Shown: one piece after another, positions 20,801-28,184 of the stretch
How positions within the stretch are numbered: position 1 is the stretch's first letter
Layout: the number at the start of each line of letters is the position of its first letter
Source of the DNA: Ophiothrix spiculata
Lineage: Eukaryota; Echinodermata; Ophiuroidea; Amphilepidida; Ophiotrichidae
Reading direction: 5' to 3' (one strand)
DNA length: 28,184 nucleotides
Assembly: GCA_000969725.1 (NCBI GenBank)
Contig: JXSR01S002371.1
Program-made: the position numbers and the translations under genes
The notes under the pieces: generated by a model
What the model was told of the DNA's origin: nothing
What the model saw: only the letters and a program-made list of their open reading frames with translations
The model's database searches: none

Positions 20801-23800
20801 CGCAGTGCCTGTCATACATGTGGCATTTGTAGCGTGCATGTAGGCCTAAATGGAAATACCTTTGCTTGAGAAAAGCCTCACAATTACCACCTGTTTAGTG
20901 ATGATCAAAGTATAGTGGACTAAGGATTACAATTTACATACTAAAACATATTGAAAGATCAAATCCAACCGGGACAAAAATGTTTTTACTAGATAAGACA
21001 AGTAGGCCTACAATTGTGATAATATGGGATATCACAATTCTGGGTGCCAACAGGTCATCTAGTGTTACACAGAGCTAATAACCCTTATCATATTTTTTCT
21101 CATTTGGCACTCATTTTCTAATAAGCATCACCATAAGAGTTGAAAATGTTCAAAATGGCCCTGATATAGCCAATAAAAGTATGTCGACCATAATTGTATT
21201 CAATTCTTACCTTATTCCTAATCTTCCTCCTGACAGCTTTCAGTGCCCTTTCTTCCTCCTTCGTCAGTGGCATATCACTTGGCAGAGTGACATTCATATC
21301 AGCAAGAAGTTTCTTTTCTTCATCTGTTAGCGTGAGGTGGTATCTCTACAAAAAACAAGCAAGGGAAAAAACAACAGTAAAAATGACAGTGTCAATAGGT
21401 ATCCACATTCTGTCCTTCAGATATTTTTTCTATAGCAACTGGTGATTGTTATCCAAGCCTTCTGTTCTTCTGTTACAAGACTTTGGGATTATTTTCCTTC
21501 AAATCTGCATTTTTGTGATTCACTGAATACTTTCAAAAGTTCTACAAAAAATGATTTCATGGCTAAAATTGGTTTCTTTCCACAGAATATTGTTTTTCTA
21601 AATAGACCTGGATTGCTTTGTTTCTAATGATATTTTCCAGAGATCATCCATGTTTTTAGTATGACCTATGCTGGTTTCAGAGCCCAAGATTTTCTCACCT
21701 TGTTTAGGCTATCGCAATACAGTCCTGAAGTATAAATGGCTTCATATCAGAGCTTTTGATTAACTATTTGAAATGTACACTGTTTCTGTAATGTCATATT
21801 ATCAAATATCAATTTCTTTTTTTTTTAATCTGCTTTCTTTCTTGTTTGATACTATTGTAACTGTCATTTGTTTTTGATTTAAATGTCAAATCTTCCCCAA
21901 CTCCCTAAATGTTAAAAGTTAGACCTCCCTAGCAATTATGTTAATTATTTTCTTCCTTAAATCTAAGAAAAAACATTGCATGGATTACATGCCATTTCCT
22001 GTCAAATAATTCTGCATAATTCTAGCCAAATAAATGCAGTAGGATATTTCAACATTCTGCCATGCAGTGAGTGAGACATTGAAAATATTCTAAAATTAAA
22101 TTTTTAAAGGAGCATAGTCAGATTGCCTCAACTTTTTTTCAAACATTTTGAGATTTTGGTACTAAATTGTTGTTCATATTTTTTCAATAACCCATTTGAA
22201 ATTTCACGGCTGAATTACGTTTTGTTTTGGAGATATACATGAAAATGTGTCTAATTATGGTAACCATAATTAATTTTTACACAGTAACGTATAGGCGGCT
22301 CTGAAATACAAAATAGCCAATAAAATCAAAACGGTTGGACCGATTGAGCTGAAATTTGAAACTTAAATCTTTAGAGTGGTCATCTTTCACATGACATTAA
22401 AAACTTAATTTTGAAAAATCAGACCAAGCTCCTATAACCAAAACACGTCACAGTCCAACAAAATCCAACAAGCAAATATCAAGAAATTCGCCTAAGTCCA
22501 AATACGTCATAGACATGATAAGGATGGGCACGAAAGTGCTGCCATGGCAGGCCATACTCGGTGGCTTGCCATAGGTGGACATTGGAACGGGGTGCAAGAG
22601 GTCAAGGGTTCGAATCCCGGGGGAAACAGGAAATTCTTGTATGACGTATTCGGACTTAGATAGTTCTTAAGCGTTTGGGAGTTAGGGTTAAATGAGTGAA
22701 AATGTGTCTTACTGAGTTGGCATCTTCACAGTGAGTCTTTGGTGGGGTAATGGTTTGGGTATTCCGTATGGTAAAGGGCAAAGTCTCCTTTGCACTTTCA
22801 CTTGGTGTAAGACGAAGATTACTGCTGAATCCAACTGTAAGGAAAAAAAAGAAACAATTGTTACAATTTTATGATCTCTGTACAACTAATGAGGGGTGTG
22901 GTCACGGTGGTCTACATTAACAGGTATTGCTATACCTTATAAATATTTATTAGGAAACCACAAAATTCAATTGGTCAGTTAAACCTGATGCGCATGACAG
23001 TATTTTGCCTTCTTCTCCCAAGTGTGTGTAAGACCCATGTAGAGAGAAAAATGAAAAAACTACCGCACCCCCGTAATTATATCACTGATGTTAGAAATTC
23101 ATAAGGTGATCGGGAAGAATGGACATTTTCAGTGAAATAATACAGCAAAACAAATATAGCATGGTTTATTTTGAGTAGTATTGAAAATCCTGATCCGTCG
23201 GTGTTGAATGTGTGTGTCTTCTTCCCTCTGCTTTACGTCGGGAAGCATTCACACACATCCAACATCTCGGGATCAGCAATTTCACTACCATGTTGTATTT
23301 GTATATTATACTCATCCTGATCAGCTGGCATTCAAAGTAATTACAGTGCATATCTAAAATGAAAAATTGTCCTCACAACAGCTGTCATCCACTAATCATT
23401 TTCAAAATTAATTGTCTCTCTCATTCAGTTTTCTTTTGATTTCAGTCATCTCAAAACAGAAAATTGTTAGCCATACAACCTACGTTGTAGGCCTACCATT
23501 CTATGCTTGCACTGTTGCAGATGGACTTCCGTGAAATCGATAATTGACATACTTCCGCCGTTGATGGGGTAAATCCACAGAATCGGACGGGGAACGGAAC
23601 TCAGATTGAGAGCAAGTAGTGTGTTTATCATACTTGGCCTCGTTCTGAGTTCCGATTCCCCGTCCGATTCTGTGGATTTACCCCATCAACAGCGGAAGTA
23701 TGTCAATTATCGATATGGTCTATGGGTTTCTCCCTTTTATATGGATTACATGGAAAATTGTCTCACCAGAAAAGTTAGTTGTGAACAATTCAGATTTGAC

Positions 23801-25029
23801 AAAAAAATATACAGACTTCCCTAATTTTCATGTTTTAAAGTAATTAATTTTACCTGTTTCTATATCTTGTGTTGTCGTGGTTACTGTGTCATCTTCTGAT
23901 AGCATTGCATCATCCCCAGTTAGCATACAAGATAAATCAATGGTGTCTAGAATCACTTCCTCCAAATTACTACCATCATCAGATGATCTCCCAGGGCTGG
24001 GTTCTGATTGCAGATCTGAATATAGCGATTTGCCAGGGCTAGGTTCCGATTGCATGTCGGAATACGGGGATCGCTGACAACTATCTGAGATGCCGCTATC
24101 GCTATTGAGAGGGGAGCGTGAGAGCTGCTGATCTTTGGAATAGGGGTGGTCATGACTGGTTTCTACCTGGGGTTCATCAATGACTTGTGAGAAAAGATCA
24201 TCTGCATCAAAGGCTTTATCAAGCTGAGGAAAATAGGAGAAAATATCAAAATTATTACACTGAAGGTCTGTTGGAGTAGAATTTTAGTTGAGTTTAGTTA
24301 AAGCCTAAAAACATAGAAATGATAATGTTAGATAGCAAATACTAGTAGAAGTGCCAAAAATATGTAAGCCTACAGCTTTTAAGTTTAGCAACATGAACTT
24401 GGAAGGGATTTTTAGCTCTTTGGGGATTCTTATATGTGATGACTCACCCCAAAAAGGGGACTTTACGACACAGAACACTTTTCAAGATACTGGTGAAAAT
24501 AGGTAGTTCAAAAAAATAGAGAAAATAATAAAAACTTTTCTGTTGTGAAATTTGATCACCTTGATCAATTTCAACAAACAAGGTGTAATTTTAAAGCTTA
24601 GAAAATGCTGTAACGGATGAAATGATAAACTCAAAATTGATATCATCTGCAAAGTCCCCCCTTTCGGTGTTGAGTCATCACATATTTGTTTCAACTCATG
24701 TAATTTAAATAGTCACAGATTTCCTATCTACAGTCAAAACCAGGGATTGTAATTCCTTTGAATTCAACAATGATTTTCATAGCAAAAGGGGTGACAAAAT
24801 TGTATGTGTGATTTTTTTTGCATCACCTTACAATTGTTTGTGAATGGATCATATTATCAGACAAATGTCAGATAAAGCTTACCTCAAAATCACCGCTCTC
24901 ATCTCCCATAATTCCAATAAATGTGTCATCTGCCAAAAAGGGCAATATACCATCCTTCTCATTGAACAGTAGATCTAATTCCTCTGCCGTGGAATACTTA
25001 GATAAACTCGGCAACTCTGATGACGACAT
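17493..25029 (-). CDS. CREB3L3-like: CREB3/CREB3L-type ER-anchored bZIP transcription factor, 8 coding exons, 489 aa
   Basis: The coding sequence joins 25029-24883, 24223-23854, 22834-22713, 21345-21211, 20334-20207, 19724-19640, 19227-19134 and 17881-17493. Every junction is GT-AG, the intron phases agree and the total is 1470 nt with stop. Residues 1-212 are an acidic, Ser-rich activation region with LDLLF..DGIL near 20-29 and SDSGIS near 90. Residues 214-247 form the family's ATB segment. The basic region has N257-x7-R265 within RRKIRNK..SAQ.SRKKKK. The zipper has L275, C282, L289, L296, L303 and L310. A membrane segment spans about 326-343. The lumenal tail has SRTLK at 363-367, matching an S1P-type R-x-L-x site, and a glycosylation sequon at N455. 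Known for the family: ER stress or transport to the Golgi leads to S1P and S2P cleavage, and the bZIP half enters the nucleus. The N-terminal and SDSGIS motifs favour CREB3L3/CREB3L4 over OASIS, but the paralogue is not settled. ATG 25029 was chosen because the only upstream in-frame alternative is a TTG. Confidence 0.93.
18202..18563. mobile_element. TIR element in CREB3L intron 7, about 362 bp
   Basis: The left TAGGCCTAAAAAAATAAATT then GTTTGATTGGCGTAAC pairs with the right GTTACGCCAATCAAAC then AATTATTTTTTTTGGCCTTA. The CCTACCCTA words inside both ends also pair. A poly(A) run lies near 18470-18500. Two short open frames inside are not convincing. Confidence 0.72.
18700..19065. repeat. Repeat fragments in CREB3L intron 7
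   Basis: GTTTAGCAGCACCTTTCTGG then AATACGGGCC (about 18906-18935) and GTTTAGTTAAACTTCTTTCT then GCAATACGGACC (about 19037-19068) are related arms of a common repeat. A TTTTACTCATTAATG...CAGTTGGAT stretch near 18728-18784 is related to 20485-20566 in intron 4. Confidence 0.45.
19134..19227 (-). CDS. CREB3L3-like: CREB3L-like coding exon 7 (membrane segment)
   Basis: The acceptor is ATCTCTTCCAG and the donor is TCTGGAG|GTAAGC, phase 1. It encodes residues 330-360: the helix [17 protein letters not shown] followed by a Ser-rich juxtamembrane stretch on the lumenal side. The APSFNPF end resembles the P-S-x-x-P-F found there in CREB3L3. Confidence 0.92.
19640..19724 (-). CDS. CREB3L3-like: CREB3L-like coding exon 6 (zipper end)
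   Basis: The acceptor is TCTGTTCTAG and the donor is GTTATG|GTAAGT. It encodes the end of the zipper (L303, L310) and [14 protein letters not shown], matching the STSK..Q..TC motif that precedes the membrane helix in CREB3L proteins. Confidence 0.92.
20207..20334 (-). CDS. CREB3L3-like: CREB3L-like coding exon 5 (basic region and zipper)
   Basis: The acceptor is CAATTTGCAG and the donor is AATAG|GTAAGA, phase 2. Residues 259-300 contain [17 protein letters not shown], the CREB3-family basic/zipper junction, and the first zipper heptads L275, C282, L289 and L296. The arginine at 265 completes the bZIP N-x7-R signature begun in the previous exon. Confidence 0.94.
20366..20441. repeat. Perfect 2 x 38-bp direct repeat beside the exon 5 acceptor
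   Basis: The 38-bp unit begins TTTGCCTTGTGTGAACTACC and ends ACACTTTGATC, with the two copies head to tail. It starts 32 bp upstream (gene sense) of the bZIP exon acceptor at 20334, so it duplicates the branch-point area. Confidence 0.9.
21211..21345 (-). CDS. CREB3L3-like: CREB3L-like coding exon 4 (ATB segment and start of basic region)
   Basis: The acceptor TTTTTTGTAG precedes AGATACCAC and the donor is AATAAG|GTAAGA, phase 0 at both ends. The 45 residues (214-258) hold [19 protein letters not shown], then PLTKEEE and VRRKIRNK. The order matches the conserved stretch just before the basic region in CREB3-family proteins and is among the strongest parts of the identification. Confidence 0.93.
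22100..22480. repeat. Probable dispersed repeat in CREB3L intron 3
   Basis: The stretch with AAAACGGTTGGACCGATTGA and ATTTCACGGCTGAATTACG looks like a dispersed repeat by composition and wording and contains the small palindrome TTATGGTAACCATAA (22255-22269). A second copy is not present in the window, so this is an impression only. Confidence 0.25.
22492..22659 (+). mobile_element. 168-bp TIR element with internal Pol III box B (tRNA-like core)
   Basis: The left end CTAAGTCCAAATACGTCATA and the right end TATGACGTATTCGGACTTAG are 20-bp inverted repeats with one mismatch. Between them, GGTTCGAATCC at 22607-22617 matches the Pol III box B / tRNA T-arm exactly within an AGGGTTCGAATCCCGG stem. 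A weak box A-like GTGGCTTGCCATAGGTGG lies about 40 bp upstream. There is no complete tRNA cloverleaf. It sits in CREB3L intron 3, 53 bp past exon 3's donor. Confidence 0.65.
22713..22834 (-). CDS. CREB3L3-like: CREB3L-like coding exon 3
   Basis: The acceptor is TTTCCTTACAG and the donor is AACTCA|GTAAGA. It starts in phase 1 and ends in phase 0, encoding residues 173-213. This is a low-complexity Thr/Pro/Ser linker between activation domain and ATB segment. It is the least conserved exon and is supported mainly by frame and splice sites. Confidence 0.8.
23176..23289. repeat. Imperfect hairpin, about 114 nt, miRNA-precursor-like or foldback
   Basis: CTGATCCGTCGGTGTTGAAT then GTGTGTG pairs with CACACACATCCAACATCTCG then GGATCAG. 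The stem continues outward (TGAAA/TTTCA, GTAGT/ACTAC) and inward (CTTCCC/GGGAAG around a loop of about 13 nt). It lies in CREB3L intron 2. Confidence 0.6.
23536..23714. repeat. Near-perfect 70-bp inverted repeat with 38-bp spacer
   Basis: Arm 1 (23536-23605) begins ATCGATAATTGACATACTTC and arm 2 (23644-23714) is its complement, with one mismatch and one single-base indel seen by eye. It is in CREB3L intron 2, 140 bp upstream (genomic left to right) of the exon 2 donor. Such little decay implies recent formation or conversion. Confidence 0.88.
23854..24223 (-). CDS. CREB3L3-like: CREB3L-like coding exon 2 (activation domain)
   Basis: The acceptor is TTTTCCTCAG before CTTGATAAAGCC and the donor is GAAACAG|GTAAAA, leaving phase 1. 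It encodes residues 50-172 plus one base: acidic, Ser/Pro/Asp-rich, with DSGIS at 91-95 (a possible DSG-type phosphodegron, by similarity only). An internal duplication of 14 residues reads [14 protein letters not shown] then [14 protein letters not shown] at 103-130. Confidence 0.88.
24431..24686. mobile_element. TIR element in CREB3L intron 1, 256 bp
   Basis: The left arm TATATGTGATGACTCACCCC then AAAAAGGGGACTTTAC pairs with the right arm GTCCCCCCTTTCGGTG then TTGAGTCATCACATATT, with a few mismatches. The interior is AT-rich and non-coding. No target duplication was identified. Confidence 0.6.
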
Positions 25030-25083
25030 CTTGATTTTTTGTTTCCGTTTCAATTGCTGGGTTTGGTATTAATTTATATCAAT
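24883..25083 (-). CDS. CREB3L3-like: CREB3L-like first coding exon with 5' UTR part
   Basis: The exon encodes residues 1-49 from the ATG at 25029. It ends in GATTTTGAG followed by GTAAGC, phase 0. A CATTGCAG acceptor at 25084-25091 suggests that 25030-25083 is 5' UTR joined to an upstream non-coding exon. The peptide has [14 protein letters not shown], like the hydrophobic/acidic start of CREB3L3 activation domains. Confidence 0.88.
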
Positions 25084-25153
25084 CTGCAATGATACAAAAG
25101 ATGTCAAAAGAATTACAATGTGACAGAACTAATTGCTCGGTTACTACAAATTG

Positions 25154-25421
25154 TCATGTGAGTGCAAGAAAGTCGTATCTGCAATAGCTACCATTTGTCA
25201 TTAATTTTTGATTGCACACTGTATAATCTCAAGTCTTGGGTCAGTGGCTCTTGAAATGGTTCTTCAGATGACACCGTCCATCACCTGAAGAACCATTTCA
25301 AGAGCCACTGACATACATGGCAAAGACATTTTGAGGAATTTGTGAAATTCTAGTGACTAGGTGTTAAAAAAATGTAACACATGGCAGCCATTGCAGATAC
25401 AACTTTCTTGCACTCAAATGA
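25154..25421 (+). mobile_element. Foldback MITE family 1, copy c
   Basis: A full-length copy 70 bp upstream of the CREB3L-like first coding exon, in the presumed 5' UTR intron. Termini TCATGTGAGTGCAAGAAAGT and CTTTCTTGCACTCAAATGA, with the central palindrome interrupted by a short ACACCGTCCAT loop. Confidence 0.82.
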
Positions 25422-27359
25422 CGAAATAGGCCTTTATATTGTTTCCATGTCAACACTGCATGGATATCATAATCCAAGATTGCTATAGGCCTCCTGTCAA
25501 ATAAGACGAAACACAATATTAAAGTATTTGAGAGAAAGTAAGTAAATCCTACATAAATAAAACTTTTTAATAATGGCAAAAACAGTTGACAATAGAACCA
25601 AATAAATAAATAATAACATAACAGCAGGAAGTACTTGTATTTATCTAAAAATCCCAAGACTCTTCCCATGTCACTTCTTACCTAGTTAAGTTCCAATACA
25701 GCAATGACACTACCAAATAAATTATCATGGGATATACCTAGACAATCACCCACACATTGCGTGGGTGGGTTGGTTTTATGATACCCATTTACGCCCACAA
25801 AACACATGTGACTGTAGTAAAATTGCATGGTCGGATGGTTTGAATAGATTAGTGTGTAGTGACTCAGTCATTTGGTATGCTAAATATTCAATTTGGCTTC
25901 AGTATATTAATGTTACCATAGTAACCATCATTATCTACCAAAATAAATTCAAAATTAAAATCTCGATTTTTGTTTTGAAACTTACAGGGTAAAAGAATGT
26001 CAAAAAGCAATTTCTGCAAAGAGGGGTTTATTTTTTTATTGATGCTTGTTGTACATGTACTTTAACTGATGACCAAAACTGTTTAATCTAATTGCTGTAA
26101 TTGGTACAATGGAAGTACAAATAATGTCAAATGCTATAATTTGTACAATGGTTGATATGCTGATTAACTGCTGTTATTTGAGCTGATTTGTTATATTATT
26201 TGTACAATTTGAGAATGCATGTGCGTCATTCTTTTCCTGTTTCTACAGCGTCATAATCGCCATTGCAAACCGAGATAGCAAAAACCGTCCTAAAGCAGTA
26301 TTTTTTAAACATTTTTGCATACAAACTTGTAGAACTGGTTAATGGTCATATTCTTAATATAAGAACTTACTGTATGGGGCCAAAATTGCAATAGTGAAAC
26401 ATGGCGAGATTGAGGTCTTAGACTTAGAGAACTACCAACATAGCTAAAAGAGTGTTTTATGAGATTATATGAAAGGTTACATGCTGGAGAATCATATTGC
26501 TATGAGCTAGGCAATCTTGTCAAAGACGATCGATGATAAAGGCTTGGTTTTTGTAAACTCAAAAAACAAAAATGCAAACTATGACTATTAGGCCTTTAGA
26601 TGTGATTATTACCACGTATCAATGTAAACGTACGAAGTCTGTCGTAGTAAAATACATAACAACATACAACAAGAATGAATAAATAATAAAGTAGTAATAA
26701 TAATTAATAAATGAGGTGGATCGAGCCAAATAATTAAGATAAAACATCATAAATTTGTGGAAATTTACCCATCATTTGCAGCATGCAGCAACAGATATAA
26801 ATTTAAATGGATGAGAAATTGGTCAATCAAATGTGATAATAAATAATGTCAATATTATTGAGTTTTATTTAGATAATAAATCAAGGATATTCCAAAATAC
26901 CGTAATTAATCATTATCATGCTATAATATAGCGACTGAATACTGAAAGTGACAACTGCTGATCACCTGCCATGCCTGCACCTCAGAAGCAAAACAGTTGT
27001 CAACATCACGCACCCTCTGCGTTTGGCTCCATATAGGAGGTGTTGTACTGTATCCAGACAAAGTCATCATGATGATAAAAAATGAAGGCCGGCATGACAT
27101 GCAAATCATTTTTGTAAATTATGCATGGCAACCAATGCAATAGTTAATATTTTAAGTCTAATTACTTACATCGCCACATGTTGCCAAACTGTAAATATAT
27201 CATTTGCACAATCAATTAATTAACTGGATTGGATTCAGCATGATACTGCACATCAACATGCATGTCAGATATTTAGCATGATTTGATGATCATGATGATG
27301 ATGGTGTTCATGTTGGCAGCTGTTTTCAATCGTACATTTCTATGAATTTAACAAAAATG
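25422..27359. other. Presumed 5' UTR intron of the CREB3L-like gene
   Basis: Between the acceptor at 25084 and the donors at 27369/27526 no coding exon is seen. A small hairpin CACCCAC-7 nt-GTGGGTG lies at 25747-25767, repeated TTTGTACAAT-type words near 26100-26210, and a GATGATCATGATGATGATGG run near 27283-27305. Confidence 0.45.
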
Positions 27360-27570
27360 ACCCCTCACCTCGTGTAACAGTAGTCAATCAGTAGTTGGCT
27401 AACATTTGATACTCTGTCACTGGGTGAAATCTGCTCTAAAATACGTCCAAATCGCTTCACAACAACAGTGGTACTGTTATGTTTGTCCGCATAACAATGG
27501 TCTGTTACTAAAAATAGCAAATTACCTCATCCGGTTGTGAGCTTCCAACACCGCAGCGATGACGTGGAGG
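27360..27570 (-). promoter_or_regulatory. Probable promoter/non-coding first exon region of the CREB3L-like gene with TGACGTGG element
   Basis: The first coding exon has an acceptor in its 5' UTR, so an upstream exon is expected. Two minus-strand donors fit: GATGAG|GTAATT (exon end 27526) and ACGAG|GTGAGG (exon end 27369). TGACGTGG at 27560-27567 is the unfolded-protein-response element core recognised by ATF6, XBP1 and several CREB3-family proteins. The start site and the exon's 5' limit are not visible from sequence. Confidence 0.4.
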
Positions 27571-27872
27571 TGGGTGTTTTTATCTGCTTTCATACATTGT
27601 CAGCAACGGTATCCGTGGATTTGTGCATTGTTGAGTGTAGTAGCGCCTGTCTATTACATCAATCAGTTAGCGCCCTCGGGAGAAACCCGGAAGTGTGTGA
27701 AAAATGAATCGGTGAAAGGTTACTCGTTACAAATGTCAACAAAACAATCATGTGAGACTGAGGCTGATCATGCTGAGAGTCGAAAGTCCATGTGTACAAA
27801 TTAATTATGCTGCTCAGAGTGCCGGAATGTTTGCGTGAAGTTGGTTGAGTTTATAGAGAAGAAAAGACAAAC

Positions 27873-27949
27873 ATGGAAGCCCGCATGGAAGCGGTATTAT
27901 CAAATATGATGGAAGATGCCTATACAATGTATGACAATGTACAGCTGAG
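27873..27949 (+). CDS. First coding exon of an unrecognised plus-strand gene
   Basis: An ATG in strong context (A at -3, G at +4) opens MEARMEAVLSNMMEDAY followed by TMYDNVQLR. The frame reaches CTGAG|GTAAGC, a near-consensus donor at 27949/27950, leaving phase 2. The peptide is Met-rich and looks helical; I do not recognise the family. It runs head-to-head with the CREB3L-like gene, about 350 bp from the nearest putative donor, so a shared bidirectional promoter is likely. A short upstream ORF (27807-27848, 13 residues) lies in the presumed 5' UTR. The following exons are outside the window. Confidence 0.55.
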
Positions 27950-28018
27950 GTAAGCTTACAAACTTTAAACTGCACACGAGTGTTGGCTGACCTAGCCAAA
28001 TTAAAGTAATACCATAAA

Positions 28019-28138
28019 GTTTTAAAAATGAAGCGCCCCCTGTCACCCATGACTTTTGATTTTTTGGGCTTTAAGCAATACTAGTCTATAGTGTTAAAAA
28101 TGAAGCGCCCCCTGTCACCCATGACTTTCGATTTTTTT
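28019..28138 (+). repeat. Two direct copies of a 47-bp unit at 72-bp spacing
   Basis: GTTTTAAAAATGAAGCGCCC then CCTGTCACCCATGACTTTTG is repeated at 28091 with two visible differences. Each unit contains GTCACCCATGAC, a small inverted repeat. It lies in the first intron of the plus-strand gene. Confidence 0.8.
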
Positions 28139-28184
28139 AGGTTATCGGGTTTCAAGTTGTTTTAGGTAGATATTAATACCCTCC

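Noticed and set aside
22540..22630. True tRNA gene at the box B site
   Set aside because: The T-arm-like stem is good, but no acceptor stem, D-arm and anticodon arm could be assembled; better explained as a tRNA-derived repeat.
25364..25669. Minus-strand 101-residue hydrophobic frame
   Set aside because: Partly inside foldback MITE copy c and AT-rich; hydrophobicity reflects T-rich sequence.
27559..27804. Plus-strand 81-residue frame in the promoter region
   Set aside because: Weak composition, overlaps the putative CREB3L first exon and precedes the stronger ATG at 27873; no splice support.

Overview
The window looks like nuclear DNA of a marine deuterostome invertebrate, most likely an echinoderm. 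The reasons are an AT-rich intron-exon layout, many short foldback or inverted-repeat DNA elements, frequent TAGGCCTA-type words, G-rich 'GGGGGCACTC' repeats, and a spliced CREB3-family gene with vertebrate-like protein features but its own intron content. The species assignment is an inference; a hemichordate or cephalochordate is not excluded. No prokaryotic, organellar or viral genes are seen.

Layout. 1-4600 is intergenic and repeat-dense: a 253-bp TIR element, a 456-bp G-rich TIR element with a 9-bp target duplication, two hAT-like elements and a pogo-like MITE, plus one weak orphan exon candidate. 4600-10100 holds a minus-strand cluster of five small single-pass membrane proteins with cytoplasmic PPxY motifs. 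A 2.1-kb unit carrying two of them (122-aa B and 151-aa A) is duplicated in tandem (5855-7946 and 7947-10006), and a more distant 106-aa member (C) lies beyond it. A LINE reverse-transcriptase fragment lies against the 5' side of C. A short signal-peptide-like exon (10057-10093) lies upstream of the cluster. 10100-17160 has no convincing gene; it holds a second pogo-like MITE, an array of palindromes, two copies of a 240-270 bp foldback element and a nested transposon insertion. 17160-25083 is a complete minus-strand CREB3/CREB3L-type bZIP gene: eight coding exons, consistent phases and a 489-aa ER-anchored transcription factor. Its introns carry several inverted-repeat elements, including a TIR element with a Pol III box B and two long hairpins. 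25084-27526 is upstream intron with a third copy of the foldback element. 27360-27950 looks like a head-to-head promoter: donor sites for a non-coding first exon of the CREB3-like gene on the minus strand, a TGACGTGG element, and the first coding exon of an unrecognised plus-strand gene at 27873.

How the parts may work together. The CREB3-like protein has the arrangement of a membrane-released stress factor: acidic activation domain, ATB and bZIP, one membrane segment, then an S1P-type RTLK site in the lumenal tail. The TGACGTGG site near its probable promoter would allow self-regulation (inference). The PPxY cluster encodes likely adaptors for WW-domain proteins such as NEDD4-type ubiquitin ligases. 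It appears to be an uncharacterised, recently expanded family and is the best candidate for something new here. All coordinates, splice sites and repeat pairings were read by eye, without alignment or database search.
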